Source: Symbiodinium natans (lineage: Eukaryota; Sar; Dinophyceae; Suessiales; Symbiodiniaceae). Taken from it: a stretch of 64,000 bases of DNA. The notes beneath the pieces were generated by a model. It was not told the DNA's origin. It ran no database searches and saw nothing but the letters and a program-made list of their open reading frames with translations. Every line of letters starts with the position of its first letter. The first letter of the stretch is position 1. The stretch lies in the NCBI GenBank assembly GCA_905221605.1, contig CAJNDS010001924.1, forward strand, positions 330,001 to 394,000, written 5' to 3'. The position numbers and the translations under genes are program-made. This document shows, piece by piece, positions 42,704 to 54,658 of the stretch.

Positions 42704-44199
42704 GTCTTTCGTTGGCGGAGGACGCGCAGTACGAGCAAGTGCATTTTACATGGCCTGGCCACGGAGGAAATTCTACGCTGTTTTAAACATCTATTGCTGT
42801 TGTGTTCAGACAGATGAATTTAAATCCTTCATGCCCCAAAGCCACACTGTGTGGAGGAGTCTATGGGGGAAAGGGGGTTTGCAAGTACATGTTAGCATAG
42901 CTGCCGGATGCGACGAACTTTCGTCCTGGCGCAGTAATGACCACAAAGCCTAAACCCAGATAAACCTAGCACCTGAAAATGCCGAAAAAAACCGTCTTGG
43001 GGTTCAATGGGTTTATAGGATTTGGGCAATACTTGTCTTCAGAGGCCTGCGCCACGTTTCTTCATCGCCGAACCCTGAAGCCTACGCACGAAATGCCTGA
43101 ACGAAAACCGAAGAGGACAAACGTTGTATGCAACTGCAAGTGGACGATGCAGGGTTTCCGAAACTCCAAAATTTCTGCCACCCCAAAGCCTGTTAATTCC
43201 CAGGCAGTCAGCAGTTTGGGGTTCCGCCATGCGGAGTAAGGTTAAGGGCTTAGGGTTTAGGACTTAGGCCCTAGGGTTTTAGGTCTGAGGGTTCAGGGTT
43301 TAGGATTTTAGGGTAAGAGGGGTTAGATCCGTCATGGCTTTTAGGCTTCGGTTGGCTGCTCACGAAATGCGACACTGCTGTCGGTTTCAATCCCGGTCCT
43401 AATCCGTGACTCATCTCATCCGGCTTCCGCCTGTTGGCCGCAAGTCGTAGCCGACCGACTCAGGGCTGGATGCAAGTTACAGTACGTCCGGTGTAATCTT
43501 CGAGTGTCGGCGGCGAAGTCTTGATTCATCGCGTGATGGTTATCTTCTTTTTTTGTTCGCGTAGGGAGACCTGCCGTGCTCCTGATACTCCAAGGAAGCG
43601 AAGTGGCATATACTCAGCCGTCCAAGCCATACGTCTCCTAAACCCTAGAATCTTTACGTCACGAAACCCTGGAAGCCCTACCCTACACACTGCGAGTGCT
43701 ACTTGAAGAACCCAAACCTATTTAGGTCAGCAGATCAAGGGTCGTAAAGCAGCCCGCACAACACACAAAGTCAATTTTTTGTGTAGTCCAGGGCCTGAAA
43801 CCCACAAACTCCAAGAAGCGTAGACTTTTCACCCGCTCTTGTCACCCTTCACCCTTTAACCCCCTGAAACCTGCGTCTAAACCCCTCCGATCCTTATGAC
43901 GCCTAAAGCCAATACCCTAAGCCTTCGATACCATGGATTGCAATCCAACTCGCTGCGCGAAGCTACGACTGGGAGTCGTCTTTGCCTTTGCAGCGGTTCT
44001 GACGCTCAGCTCTCATTCTCAAGCAAGCCTTGCTACGGTTTGATTCAAGAACCCCAAACAATACAGATCATAATCCCTATAATACCCTTATAGGGAAGAA
44101 TATGTTGATTCTTTTGGGGAGTTCTTAGGCAATGAGTAGTTTGGCTTTAGGGTTGAGGGTCGAGGGCTTGTGGTCTTTTGGCTGGCGGCGCGCGCAAAG

Positions 44200-44325
44200 G
44201 TTGCCCTGTGCCGACAGACCCCACAAACGCCCTGCAACTAAGGGTGCTCCTACTGCTGGCCATTCGACCAGAACCTACCCAACCTGTCCCCTCGCCGGTG
44301 GCGCTACTGGCCAGGCTGCTCGCCG
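44200..44325 (+). CDS. Exon candidate with hydrophobic segments
   Basis: After AAAG it reads (G)CPVPTDPTNALQLRVLLLL, then AIRPEPTQPVPSPVALLARLL, and ends at a near-consensus donor G|GTGAGT. It could be an N-terminal exon of the exchanger or of another membrane protein. Confidence 0.42.
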
Positions 44326-44703
44326 GTGAGTAGAGATGTTTATGTTCAGGGTTTACTAGGGCTATAGGGTAGAAGGTTTCTAGGGTCTTTAAGGTTCAGG
44401 GTTTATGGTTTAGATTATTGGTTTTGGGGTTTTAAGCTTGTGGGCTTTTGGGGTGTGGAGGGTTTAGGGGCTTATAGGCTCTTTAAGCTTAACGACATCC
44501 CCAAAGCCTGCCTATGCTTTATCATGCATGACCCCTACGCTTCTATAGCCCCAGAACCTCTCATCCCTTGAAACGCCCACATTCCCGCCCCAAACAAGCC
44601 CGCGCCGCCACTCCTTGGAACCCTAAACCCTAAACCGTAAACCCTAAACCCTAAACCCTTGTGGTGAACCCTAAACCCTGGTGTGTGACTGTTGCTCACG
44701 GAG

Positions 44704-44776
44704 GACGGTCGATCTGGATGTCAAGCTGCTCCGATGGCTTTGGTGGCCCACTATCGTCTACCTGCCGCTGGTCTTA
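44704..44776 (+). CDS. Exon candidate with a membrane segment
   Basis: After GAG it reads (..)TVDLDVKLLRWLWWPTIVYL, then PLV. LLRWLWWP resembles loop-to-helix segments of cation exchangers, but it lies upstream of the alpha-1 exon, so its place is unclear. Confidence 0.38.
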
Positions 44777-46404
44777 GGGACCCTAAACCCTCTAGCGTTT
44801 AGGGTTTAGGGTTTAGGGTTTGGGTTTAGGGTTTAGGGTACCCCCCCTACAAGCCCTGCGAAACCTACACACCCTAGAAGTCCTAGAAGCCATATACACC
44901 CTAGAAACCCTAGAAACCCTAGAAACTCTGGAAGCCCTAGACCCGAAATGCAATTGAGCCACAAAGAGGGGACCTTTATGCCTACAAGCTCCAGCGCTTA
45001 AGCTTTGGGCATCCTCTCCTCAACTCCGCACCCCTACAAGTCCGACATCCGAAAGCCCGCCGAAGCCCCAGAATAGCCTAAAGCTTAAGATTTACGGTTT
45101 TATTATTCAGGGCATGTAGCATATATATATATATATATGTATATAATATATATATATATATATACATATAGATTATGTATGTATAGAGGGCCGTGCTATA
45201 ACAGGGATCTCCCCCCCCCCCCTCACAAGCCCTCTATTAAACCCTCGAAGGCCCTGGAAGACTCTAAGCCCCAAACATCCCTGAACTATAAACCCGCTTT
45301 AATCCTCAATCCTAAACCCTCGAAGCCCCTGTAAAGACCCTCAACCCGACCCAGGTTTTGGGGGATGGCGCATGCGACCCTGACGCAGCTAGAAAGCCAC
45401 GGCTCGAGGGCTTTCGGAGGGTTTAAAGAGTTTCGGGTTTAAGGTTTAAAGGTGCTTCGGGGTGCTTAGAGCTCAGGGCTCAGCCTGACGTATGCTTGTG
45501 AGCTTTAGGGGTCTCAGGGATATTAGGGAGTTGAGGAGGATGGGGGGTCTTAGGGGCCTTTAGGGTTCAAGGTTTCGGGCTTGGGGCTTTCTAGCGAAGG
45601 CCTCCAATGTGAGCACTGTGTGTGTGTGTGTGCAGTTTTTTACCATGCCTGCAACAGGAAAGCCGTTACTCAACCGAGGACCCATTCAATAGTCCCATGT
45701 TGCAGGTGCGCCTCGTTCATGCAATAGGTAAGCTCACTAGTCAAGCAAACACGCATAGGACGAAGGACATCGATCCCTTCCGAATAGTTCCGGGCAAGGT
45801 GTATGAAACCGTAAACTTTAACACCCCCAAAACCCTCCACTCTCAACCCGAAACGTTCTGATTCTCAGCGTAAAGCTTCTTGACACATCTTGACACCCCC
45901 TATGGCCTTTGGCGTTTTTCCGTGAGCTGGCATCCCCTAAAACCCTAAACCTTAAACCCGCAACCTTATATACCCCACGTGCTAGAATACCCTAAGCCTG
46001 GTAAGCCCGCCCTAATTGAGCCTTTCAGCCCTGAACCCTACCTATTCTGGACCCCTTTGGAGTGAGTTTTTGGGTCCACCCTGAGGAGTTAAGCTTTGCT
46101 TTGGTCCCTACTGAACACCAGGGGAGCATCAAGCATGTCGTTTACATGTGGGTTCGAAAGAAGGGTTTAAAAATTTACGAGAGTTGCTTTATAGGGTGTC
46201 AGGGCTTTATGGTCCCTATAGGGGCTGTTGGTTCCTCAAGGGAAGATTTGTGACCTATGAGGCTTCAGCTGTCTCCAAGGATCTATGAACCTTCTACGTG
46301 ATGGACCCATAAATTCGATCCTCAATCCTGACCCGAACTCTTACAGCCCCAACCTTCGATTCCCGTAGTTCTCTGCTGCGCTCCCCCAACGTTCCCCCAA
46401 AAAG
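44777..46404. other. Stretch before the exchanger alpha-1 exons
   Basis: It holds the AT microsatellite, CCCTAGAAA-like repeats (44870-44940), an ATG island at 45366 (MAHATLTQLESHGSRAF) and an open frame at 46062-46253. The exchanger start and first helix should be here but I could not identify them. Confidence 0.4.
45120..45185. repeat. AT microsatellite
   Basis: Alternating AT with TATGTA interruptions, followed by a C run. No gene is seen within 500 bases. Confidence 0.92.
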
Positions 46405-46470
46405 GTGTGCGACATCTACTTTGTCAGCGCGATCGATGTGATCACAAAGCGCTTCAACATTTCTGAAGAT
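46405..46470 (+). CDS. Exchanger exon
   Basis: It starts VCDIYFVSAIDVITKRFN and ends ISED. This segment normally precedes alpha-1 in NCKX proteins. The acceptor is AAG and the donor is GC (GCGCCT). Confidence 0.85.
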
Positions 46471-49400
46471 GCGCCTCGTAGCTATGAGTAGTTCTCTGAG
46501 CTAGCCCTTACTGCAGCAAGAGCCTTGTCAAGAGAGATTCTACGTTCGAGAGCAAATCCCGACAGCCTCAAGATTTCATGGTTACTCACCCTCCTCGTCC
46601 AAACCAGGTACTGCCTAGACTCCTCATCAGTTGCAGTCGGATCACGCCTTCCTTGCTGCGCATACGGGTTTGTTTGATTTATAAAGCATGCCAGCCATAA
46701 ACTTAGGTCCTTTCCGTCTCCCCGGGCAAGAGCAAGAACACACCGACATTGGTGTCTGTAGGCATATATCCTAAGTACCCCATGGGTCCCTGCACCCCCC
46801 TAATCCCTAACCCTGAACCCTTCAATATCACCCTAGACCCCAAGCCCCAAGCCCTAAGTCTTAAGTCCCTGAACACCAAACCTAACAGCTCCCACCTCTA
46901 GGCCCCCTAGCAAAGCCCGGCCTAATTTATAAAAAAAAGTATGTTTTTCAAAATTTGACGGATGCATGCTTAGGGTTTGGGGGTCTAGGGTCCCAAATGC
47001 CGAGGTTGCTGGGGCGACGCTTATGGCACTGGGGTGCAATGGCCCCGAGCTGTCTCTGAATTTGATGCTTGCTCTTATGGGGATGTTGGGTTTGGGGATG
47101 TTGGGTTTGGGGATGTATAGGGCTCCGGGTTTAGGGTATGCGGCTTTGTTGTCGTGCGTAGATTGCAGATTTTTCCGGCCAGTGCTTGGGTGGAGGGTTG
47201 CAAGTCAGTATACCCATACCCTCAGCTCGTTTATTCGAGGCCCAGTCCCTTTCAGACCTAAAGCCCTCCAGCCTCCTAACCAACCAAGCAGCCGAACTTT
47301 TGGGGAGTGTTTGGGGTTTAGGGCTTAGGGTTGTAGAAAAGTGTTTAGGTTTGAGGGCTTGGGGTTTATAAAGGGTTGGGCCAGGACGTGCAGACCGTCT
47401 AGGCCATACAAAGAACGCGTGAGGTAGCCAGCACTTGGTCTAGATAACCTTGCACTTTGCCCACTAAGTTGCTCAGATTTGGCAAACAACAGCATGGGCC
47501 GTTGCGTGTGGTTTCTTTCGCCCGCGCGCTTCGTTCCCATGCTGAGCTGAGGATTGCCATTTGGCAGCCCTCGAACATTGGCGTTGGTGCCCGGGCGGAG
47601 ACATTGTCATGGAGTCTCCGAGGGCTTCGGAGTCTTGAGGGTTTCGGGTTTAGGGTGTAGGGTGTAGGGTGTGGGGAGTAGGGTCTAGGGTTTAGGGTTT
47701 AGGGTTTAGGGTTTAGGGTTTAGGGTTTAGGGTTTAGGGTTTAGGGTTTAGGGCTTCTGTCCACTGGTGCTTCTGATGCTGGTCTTGGTAGGGTAGTAAC
47801 TAGGGGGCTGCGCCAGACCCTTTGCCTCAGTGCCATAATCAATATTCAACGAAAGTATAGTCTCAAATCTTTGGTTCGTATATAGCTTCTAGACAACTAG
47901 TACATGAATAGTTGCTAAAAAACTATTTTGACTTCCTCACCGGCTTTCAGTGCGCCGCACCAAACACGCCTCCCCTCAGGTAGGAACCCACTTTGAGAGA
48001 CGGGGTTTTGCCTGGCTCCAGCAAAGGTGCTGTGATTGGTGGTGAGGTGTTCAACGTGCTCGTCATCATCGGGACCTCTGAATTTCCTGACGACACCCAA
48101 AATGTCCATAAACATTTTAGGGTCTTTGGCTTCGGGTTTAGTAGAGTTCAGGGTTCCTAAAACGTCAGGGCTGACAGGGTCTAGGTTTTAGAAGGAAAAA
48201 ACTACAGCCTATAGGTTGCCATTTTGCTCAGGGTCAACTTCAGTGTTAATGGGACACAAATCTCAGAGCTTCGTAGGCTCGAGGTTGAGCGGCTGGCGAT
48301 TAGCTGCTTTAGGATTAAAGTCGCGGCTGAGTCGCTGTGTTTAGAAAGGCACGCCGTGCGAAGGCCGTGCTGATAGGAGGTGGGTCCACTGATACTGTTT
48401 TGGGTGAGTGTATCTTAGGGCTCCTTCTGTAGAAATCGCTGGTGGGTGTATACTTGGGGTGTCCTTTTGGCGATACGAGTAATAGAAGAAGTCCTGTCTC
48501 ACATTGAGGTACTTCTTCTATTGAGGGAGAAGGTGTGGAAATCCGGAATCCTATGCAAAACGCCCGAGCACGTTGCAGGACTGCGCTTCTTGCCACGCCA
48601 GACGATGCTTGACGTTCATCTCGCGGGTGGGCGAGTTAGAGGTTTTGGGTTTTTGCGCCGTGGGCTTTCGGGCTTCTTTGTCTCTCCCTGTAGTGATTTA
48701 CATACGGTTTTCGACGATTCCTGATGATGTCCGCTTATTTGGGGTTTGGGTTGACGGTGCTAGGTTGAGGCGGCTGAGGGTTCAGGGCCGGGCAGTGGGT
48801 GTCGGGGTTTAGAGAACCGACTCCCAGGCCCTGCCCTAAACCAGGGTTTAGGGTTTAGGGTTTAGGGTTCAGGGTTTAGGGTTTAGTGTTTTATAAACCC
48901 GAAACCCGAAGTTCACAGTAGCGGGACCTCTCGCGCCCAGGACTACATGCCATTGCAGCTGGGAAAGTTTTCCTTTGGACGCGTCTCGATTGCATCTCTT
49001 CTTTATCAGGGCCTTTTGGGGGCGTAGTTGCGGCGCGGGGACCGCCAAACCGTAAGCCCTCAACTCCCCGAGGCCAAACTCTTTGTCATAGTTGGGTACC
49101 ATTTTACATTTTTAAGGGTACTTAAACTCAATGAGGAATAAGATTTTGAGTTTCTCTTACTATCCCAACCATGAACCAGAAAACCCTGACACCTGAACTC
49201 CCTCGGTCCCTGAACCCATCAGGCCTAAACGGCGAAGCCCGTAGCCCCCCGTCCCCACACCAACAATCCCATGCCCACCAACCAGCCGGCACACTGCTGT
49301 AGAAGGCACCTTGCAGACGTGTCGTTTTCCGTACGCCGGCGAGCAGGGCAGAAGTATCGAACTTCTTCATTCCTTAAAGCCCCTAAACCCTAAACCCTAA

Positions 49401-50655
49401 ACCCTAAATGTCGGGAGGCTGTCGTGACGAGGGTGGGGCATGGTTCAAGTTCTCAGAGCTGGTTAAGCCCCTTACCTCTAAACCGAAGCTACACCGTCCA
49501 AAAACCCTGAGTGGTTAAAAAAGGGGCGCCAAGAGCAAGAACCCATGTGCTAGGAGGCCCCATGGTTGTGGATCTTTGCTGTTTGGGCCATAGGGGTTCG
49601 TAGGGTATATACTGGGTTCTTCATGCAACGACGCCACTGAAGTTGTTTACCACCCTAGGCTGTTTTATTTAACGCGTGGCCACGGAGACTGGGCACCTTT
49701 GCTGTATCACATGTGAGCCGACCACCTGACAAGCTTGGCACTTCCCTAACTTCTTCTTGAGGAGACGTTATCTTTTACTGCGTGTCCGTGGCTTTGCTCT
49801 ACTACGCGCTGCACGACAAGCAGATTTGCCGCTTGCGGCTTGGCGTGGGCACCAGTTTGCTATCCCAATTAGCAGTCTCGTCGCAGCAGGGGCTCAAACA
49901 CTGGTGGCTGTTAAGGAATGAAAACTGTTGCTCTGATACTTGTTGATGGGCAACACTTCAATAAACCGTGACGGTTCCGCGTTAGTGGTATCTCATTGTA
50001 TGTGTTCCGAAACAGCAACCCAGAAAATATGGGGTCACAATGTTGCCTCGATGCCGATACCCTGTGGTGTAGGAAGCTTAAAAGAAGCAACGCCCTGAAC
50101 CCAGAATCTTACACGCAATGCTTGAGCCCCCTAGAATCCTAAACCCTTCCCCTCCTAACCCTGAACGCTAAACCCTAAACCCTATAGATTCTGCAGGGAT
50201 GTTGCCATCCTCCTCTTCGGGGGCGCCGTGCCCGGCCCAGTTTCTTTCTATTGCCAGGGTGGTGTTCAAGAGGTGGCACTCCAGTTCAGGGTTTAGCATT
50301 TATAAAGGGTTTAGGGTTTTGGGCTTTGGGTTTACGATTTTTCAGGGGCTTCCTCGTTCAGGGTTTACGGCTTAGAGGCTTCAGGGCTCTTACTGTTTGA
50401 GGGCTGCTGGGTGCAGTGGCTTCCCTGTTAAAGGCTTAGGGTCTATCTAGGTGCGCTCCGCCCCTCACCCTCCCCTTGCTTGTACCATGCCGCCGAAGGA
50501 CCCTAAACTCTAATTGTCAAGCCCTAGACCCTAAACCCTATATTCTAAACCCTCTAAGCCCTATAAACCCTAAGCTAAACCCTAAACAGCTACGGACAAG
50601 CCCAGGTGTACGTCCTCGTGGTCATCTATTCGACGAAGCTGCGTCGGTTCTTCCA
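46405..50655 (+). CDS. CaCA-family (NCKX-like) cation exchanger, N-terminal half, 8 exons
   Basis: This membrane antiporter moves Ca2+ against Na+ (with K+ in the NCKX group). Exons: 46405-46470, 47005-47063, 47552-47586, 48027-48079, 48941-48980, 49762-49819, 50197-50227, 50606 to about 50655. Phase is kept at all seven junctions (GC three, GT two, GA two). The alpha-1 repeat reads NISED-VAGATLMALGCNGPEL, where SLC24 proteins have a G-S-S-A-P-E-type core, so the pore loop is divergent. IGVGAVIGGEVFNVLVIIG is an excellent family match. Helices around 49770 and 50200-50630 complete the first half. The first helix and start were not found. A possible alpha-2 fragment is at 51481-51516. The large loop and the rest of the C-terminal half were not located. 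Confidence 0.83.
47005..47063 (+). CDS. Exchanger alpha-1 exon
   Basis: It reads VAGATLMALGCNGPELSLN plus two bases. GPE carries the ion-binding acidic residue. The acceptor is GAG and the donor is GA (GATGCT). Confidence 0.88.
47552..47586 (+). CDS. Exchanger exon
   Basis: It reads (L)IAIWQPSNIGV plus one base. The acceptor is GAG and the donor is GT (GTGCCC). Confidence 0.82.
47674..47753 (+). repeat. TTTAGGG array
   Basis: About eleven heptamers, preceded by GGGTGTA variants, lie in the exchanger intron after 47586. Confidence 0.95.
48027..48079 (+). CDS. Exchanger exon
   Basis: It reads (G)AVIGGEVFNVLVIIGTS. V-F-N-V-L-V-I-I-G is a conserved helix of the family. The acceptor is AAG and the donor is GA (GAATTT). 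Confidence 0.88.
48391..48487. mobile_element. CATATGAAG-family element, degenerate copy 3
   Basis: It shares GGGTGAGTGTAT, the second GGTGGGTGTATAC motif and GGGGTGTCCTTTTGGCGATAC with copies 1 and 2, at the same spacing. The CATATGAAG termini are lost. It lies in an exchanger intron. Confidence 0.6.
48941..48980 (+). CDS. Exchanger exon
   Basis: It reads DYMPLQLGKFSFG plus one base. The donor is GC (GCGTCT). Joined to the next exon it gives FSFGRDVIFYCVSV. A short exon before it, after GTS, may be missing. Confidence 0.78.
49762..49819 (+). CDS. Exchanger helix exon
   Basis: It reads (R)DVIFYCVSVALLYYALHD plus two bases. The donor is GC (GCAGAT). Confidence 0.85.
50197..50227 (+). CDS. 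Exchanger exon
   Basis: It reads (K)DVAILLFGGA and joins VYVLVVIY in phase 0. The acceptor is CAG and the donor is GT (GTGCCC). Confidence 0.75.
50606..50655 (+). CDS. Exchanger helix exon, 3' edge uncertain
   Basis: It reads VYVLVVIYSTKLRRFF and then basic residues, as at the start of the cytosolic loop. The acceptor is CAG. A GA donor near 50657 is possible. Confidence 0.7.
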
Positions 50656-50816
50656 GAGACAGCTACTTGGGGGCTTCCAAACTTTCAACCCCTAAACCCT
50701 AAACCCTAAACTCTGAAGCCTTACCACAGATTTGGATTTAGGGTTTCGGCTCGAGGGTCAGGCTCTTTTTGGGAGTCCCTACATCAAATCCCGGCAGGGC
50801 CCCAAAGATCGGGTTG

Positions 50817-50870
50817 AGGATTTAGGGTTTAGGGTTTAGGGTTTAGGGTTTAGGGTTTAGGGTTTAGGGT
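50817..50870 (+). repeat. TTTAGGG array
   Basis: About seven heptamers lie between the exchanger helix exon and the possible alpha-2 exon. Confidence 0.93.
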
Positions 50871-51480
50871 TGGTGTAACATCCCGGTTCGCGCTGCTTGC
50901 TTCATGGGCTTTAGGGTGTTAGCCAGAACTGAGTTCAGGGATCTGGTTTACTCGTACACTCGCATGGAGACTACGGTGTGCTTTAGGGGTTTATGTGGGG
51001 TGTAAATTCCTGAGCCCCAACCACCTCTGTAAATCCTGAATGGCCATGATCAGGCTAGCCCGTCGACGATTGGCCAGGCATCCCGGGCAATGGTTGCTTT
51101 CCCAAGCCCGGCGAAGAAAATAGTTGAGGGTTTTGGGTCCTAAGCCCATCTAAGCCCCAAGCCCGATAGAAGGCCCTAAGGTGATTTCACCTGTTTGGCT
51201 TCGAAACCTGATTCTGTCCTGCAACCCCGAGCCCCAAGACCTAAGACCCTTTTACGCCTCTCTGTGTGTCTCTGTGTGTGTGCGCGTGCGCGCGTGCGTG
51301 TGGGGTTTAGGGTTTAGGGTTTCTGATCATGGTCGGGTGCTCTGCATACATGGGGCTTCATGGAGAGGCCTAGGCATGAAAATATCGACCGACTCAGAGG
51401 CAGATCTTCCGGAGGGGTACATTTGGGAGTTGTGGTTTGGATATAAAGGTTTGGGATTTATGGGTTCAATGGTACCACAG

Positions 51481-51516
51481 GTACTACATATGGATCCTGT
51501 GGGCCTCACAATCACT
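51481..51516 (+). CDS. Possible exchanger alpha-2 exon
   Basis: It reads VLHMDPVGLTIT between CAG and a GC donor. It resembles the sequence just before the second ion-binding repeat. The two helices that should precede it were not found, so it is tentative. Confidence 0.35.
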
Positions 51517-51768
51517 GCAATCCCTGGACACGGCCCAGGGTAATAAGGCCCAACCCCTGCGTTTGAAGAGGTCCTTTCAAATAGGCTCATGGTTAAGGGT
51601 TTATAGGGTCTAGACCCGAGGGGGAGGATGCAGTACTAAAATGAAAATTTGTGGTTGAGAAGACCTGAAATGCGTGCAGGTTTAGCTATAGCTCCGAAAT
51701 AATTAGCACTATTCAGGGACTTGAGAACTGAACACCGTCCCCAATGTCTTGTTTCGGTTTCCTGCCAG

Positions 51769-51958
51769 GCTTAGCGTTGAGCTCGAACAGCCTGAGGATG
51801 TCGAGCTTCGAGTCGACAACCTTATGAAAGGTGTGATGAGGTATCGCGAATCGTCAGGTTCAACCAGGACCAACTTCCTTGCTGCTCGCGATTACCGGTA
51901 TCTGGAGAATGGAGCAACGGACTCCCAAACACTTCCAAGCTGCCCCCATGAGTTCAAT
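51769..51958 (+). CDS. Exon candidate ending at an inverted-repeat element
   Basis: After CCAG it reads (.)LSVELEQPEDVELRVDNLM, then KGVMRYRESSGSTRTNFLAA and on to CPHEFN. Its last base is followed by GTAGGGG, the first bases of the repeat element at 51959. No family recognised. Confidence 0.42.
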
Positions 51959-52050
51959 GTAGGGGTCGGAATAATTACCAATCTGTCCGTATATGTTTAT
52001 ACAAGAACAACCCCCAAAACCTTATTCTAATCTTTAAGGCCCCTATATGA
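51959..52050 (+). mobile_element. AGGGGTCGGAAT inverted-repeat element, copy C
   Basis: It starts GTAGGGGTCGGAATAATTAC and ends TTTAAGGCCCCTATAT. Its first GT coincides with the donor of the candidate exon ending at 51958, so the element may form the intron. Confidence 0.7.
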
Positions 52051-54563
52051 AGCCTGCGGCGGCGCATGAGAGACCTTGAAGCGAAGCGCATTTCGCGGTT
52101 CTGCGCCTCCCCTCGAAACTCTTCGGGAGCTGCTTCGTCCAGTGCTATAGCTTACTAGCTGTCTTGCATGTGTTGCTCAACGAACGAATCTCTGCAATCT
52201 GTCTCAAACTTATTTGTTTGAACACCTGTGAGCACAGCCGGGCTCGGAGGACCAAACCGTTTCAATATCCAGCGCAAAGCCTCAAGCCCTGGACCCTCAG
52301 GCCTAAGCCCGAAACCCTGAACCCTCAACCCTAAGCCTTACAAACCTCTTATCCCCTAACCCGAAACCCTAAACAATGGCAGGGACCTGAGCCGCAAATT
52401 GAGCGAGCGTCGCGGTGGCGGAGATAGTGCCGTCCCGAGCCAGGGTGTAGGGTTTAGGGATTTAGAATTTAGGGGGTTTATAGGGTTTTTAGGGTTTATA
52501 GGGTTTAGAGGGTTTACCGGTTTAGAGGGTTTTTAGGCTTTATAAGGGTCATATAGGGTTTGTAGGGTTTAGGGCTTGGAGTTTTTAGGGTTTATGTTGC
52601 TGTCATTGGGGATTGCCTTGCCAGATGTTCATTTGCAGCTGTTTCGGGCCTGCTTTTTTGGGTTCCATGACGGAATCAGGCGTCCAAAAGCCCTACTTGT
52701 GTGTAGTATGGTCTTGCCAAGTAGTACTATATACATGGACGACGGACGGTCTGCTTGCTCTTTCTTCGGAGCGTTCTGAAAGTGTTTAAGGATCACGAGA
52801 CTGATGGCATCTTCATTACCAAGAGCAGTTAACTTGCGGGTTCTTGTTGGTGCAACTACAGAACTAGGTACTTCATATCCACTTTGTATAGCCCCCCGGA
52901 ATATACGCCCTTCAAACGATTATACAAGGTACCTCATTCCTTAATTCCCGTTAAGAACCAGTACGTACGTAGGGCGACGTTTGGGTCTAGAGTTTTGCTG
53001 TAAGGCGTCGGTCACTGCGTTTCGTTTTGCGGGCTTCTGGCTGTCGGACTGGTGCAGGACTTGAATTCGGCTTGGGGGTTTAAGGTTTAGGGTTTAGAGC
53101 TACTCCGCAGTTACATTTCCCATCACGAACCAGGAGGTACTAGTACTCCGTAGGTATACTGCTGGCTTGCATCCGAGCGTGCGCACAAGAATTTCAGGGC
53201 CAGGTAAGTTTAGGCTTGGGGGCTTCTTGGGTTCGAGCTCTATATAAAGGCCCATAGTACTTGGTGGTACTTACTAGCCAATTATGAGTGCACCTATATC
53301 ACGAATATAACCATACTCGGGCAATTGAGGGGCTCATAAGCGGGTCAGAAGTACAGTTCTAATTGGATGACAAGCGCCATGAACCTCCAAGAAAACCCTG
53401 AACCCTAAACCCTAAACCTTAAACCCTAAAGCCTAGACCCAAGGGTTTAGGGTTTAATAGGGTTTACCCAAGAGTTGCCAAGGTGGGGTGTGGTCCGACA
53501 GTGCCGGGCTTGGAGTGGTATATAAGGAGGGCCGCTGTTCAGGTTGTGCTTAGGGCTTAGGACTTCTACGGCTTATAGGGTTTAGGACTTGAAGATCGGG
53601 AGTCTCGGGGTGTAGATTCGACTCGGTTTTTGTGGTCGATGGCAAAGGACGCTCCAAACTCCCAAGCCCTGCACCCTCAGTTGGACGAGACATATCGGAC
53701 TGCATCACCAGCTCTTAGATAAGGATTCAGATGTAATGGTTTGGAATACAGGCGTTTCGGCGTGTTTTGGATGTACAGGAGGGCTTACAGAGACCAATTT
53801 GGAACCCCAAGCTCCAATAACCAGAACTGACAGGATGGAGACCGAACCCATGTGAACTTTAGACCCTGAGCCCCAAATCCTAAACCCTCAGTAAACCCTA
53901 TAAACTCTCAACCCTTGTCCCTGTTAGCCTGAGAGAACAGAGTGTGAGCCTCTTTGACTTCGTAAGGGCTCCTGAGGCCCTACACCCTGTACCCTACACC
54001 CGACACCCGACACCCGACACCCTACACCCTACACCCTACACCCTACACCCTACACCTACACCCTACACCCTAGCTTAGGCGACGGAAGGTTTCAGGGCCA
54101 TTTCAAGGATTCAGACCTAAACCTTGAACCCCAAACCTAAACCCTACTCCCAAACCCGAAGCACAAAAACCTAAACCCTAAATCCTCAACCCTAGTCTGG
54201 GGCCGTGGGAGCTGCAACCGCCTAGGCTTTCTGCTCGTAGCTTGTGAGCACCTCCTGTTAGCGGGACCTTGGCTCCCTGAAGCTCCCTAACCCCCCCTAA
54301 ATTCCCCAAAGGCCCTCACTCCCTGAACCCCTAAATTCCCCAAGGTCCCTAGAATCCCTAAAATCCCTGAAGTTTCAGGAAGCAATCCATACAGTAACCC
54401 TAAACCCCACTCAAGCCGCAAGCTCAGATTCCTAGATGCCCTAAACTCCAAAAAATTCTAGAAACCCCCCCCCCCCAAAAAAAAAATATACCTAATTAAA
54501 CCCACTTAAGCCTATTTAACACCTACTAACCCTAAATCCTAAAACCCAAACCTAAGCCGCAAG

Positions 54564-54658
54564 CTCTCAGATTCCGACTCGGATCTGAGCACCTCGGCCT
54601 TCTTGCGGATGTCGCCACTGCTGCACCCGGACACCAACGAGCCAGGGAGCCCGGAGTT
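54564..54658 (+). CDS. Exon candidate, acidic Ser-rich linker
   Basis: It reads LSDSDSDLSTSAFLRMSPLL, then HPDTNEPGSPE. It resembles a phosphorylatable linker. It might belong to the exchanger's loop, but the order is unproven. Confidence 0.38.

Larger units (their letters stand above)
39890..44199. other. Gap after the H-protein gene
   Basis: It holds G runs, an interrupted A run at 41450-41484, and arrays at 41195-41230 and 42024-42079. Frames at 40012-40197, 41280-41471 and 42979-43239 are open but unrecognised. A plus-strand island at 40602-40700 reads AAFLGGAPPLFRFVRPFQP. Confidence 0.4.

Noticed and set aside
52600-52650. Exchanger second-repeat exon reading LSLGIALPDVHLQ
   Set aside because: No AG acceptor is in the right place and another frame across the same bases is equally open. 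Too weak to list.
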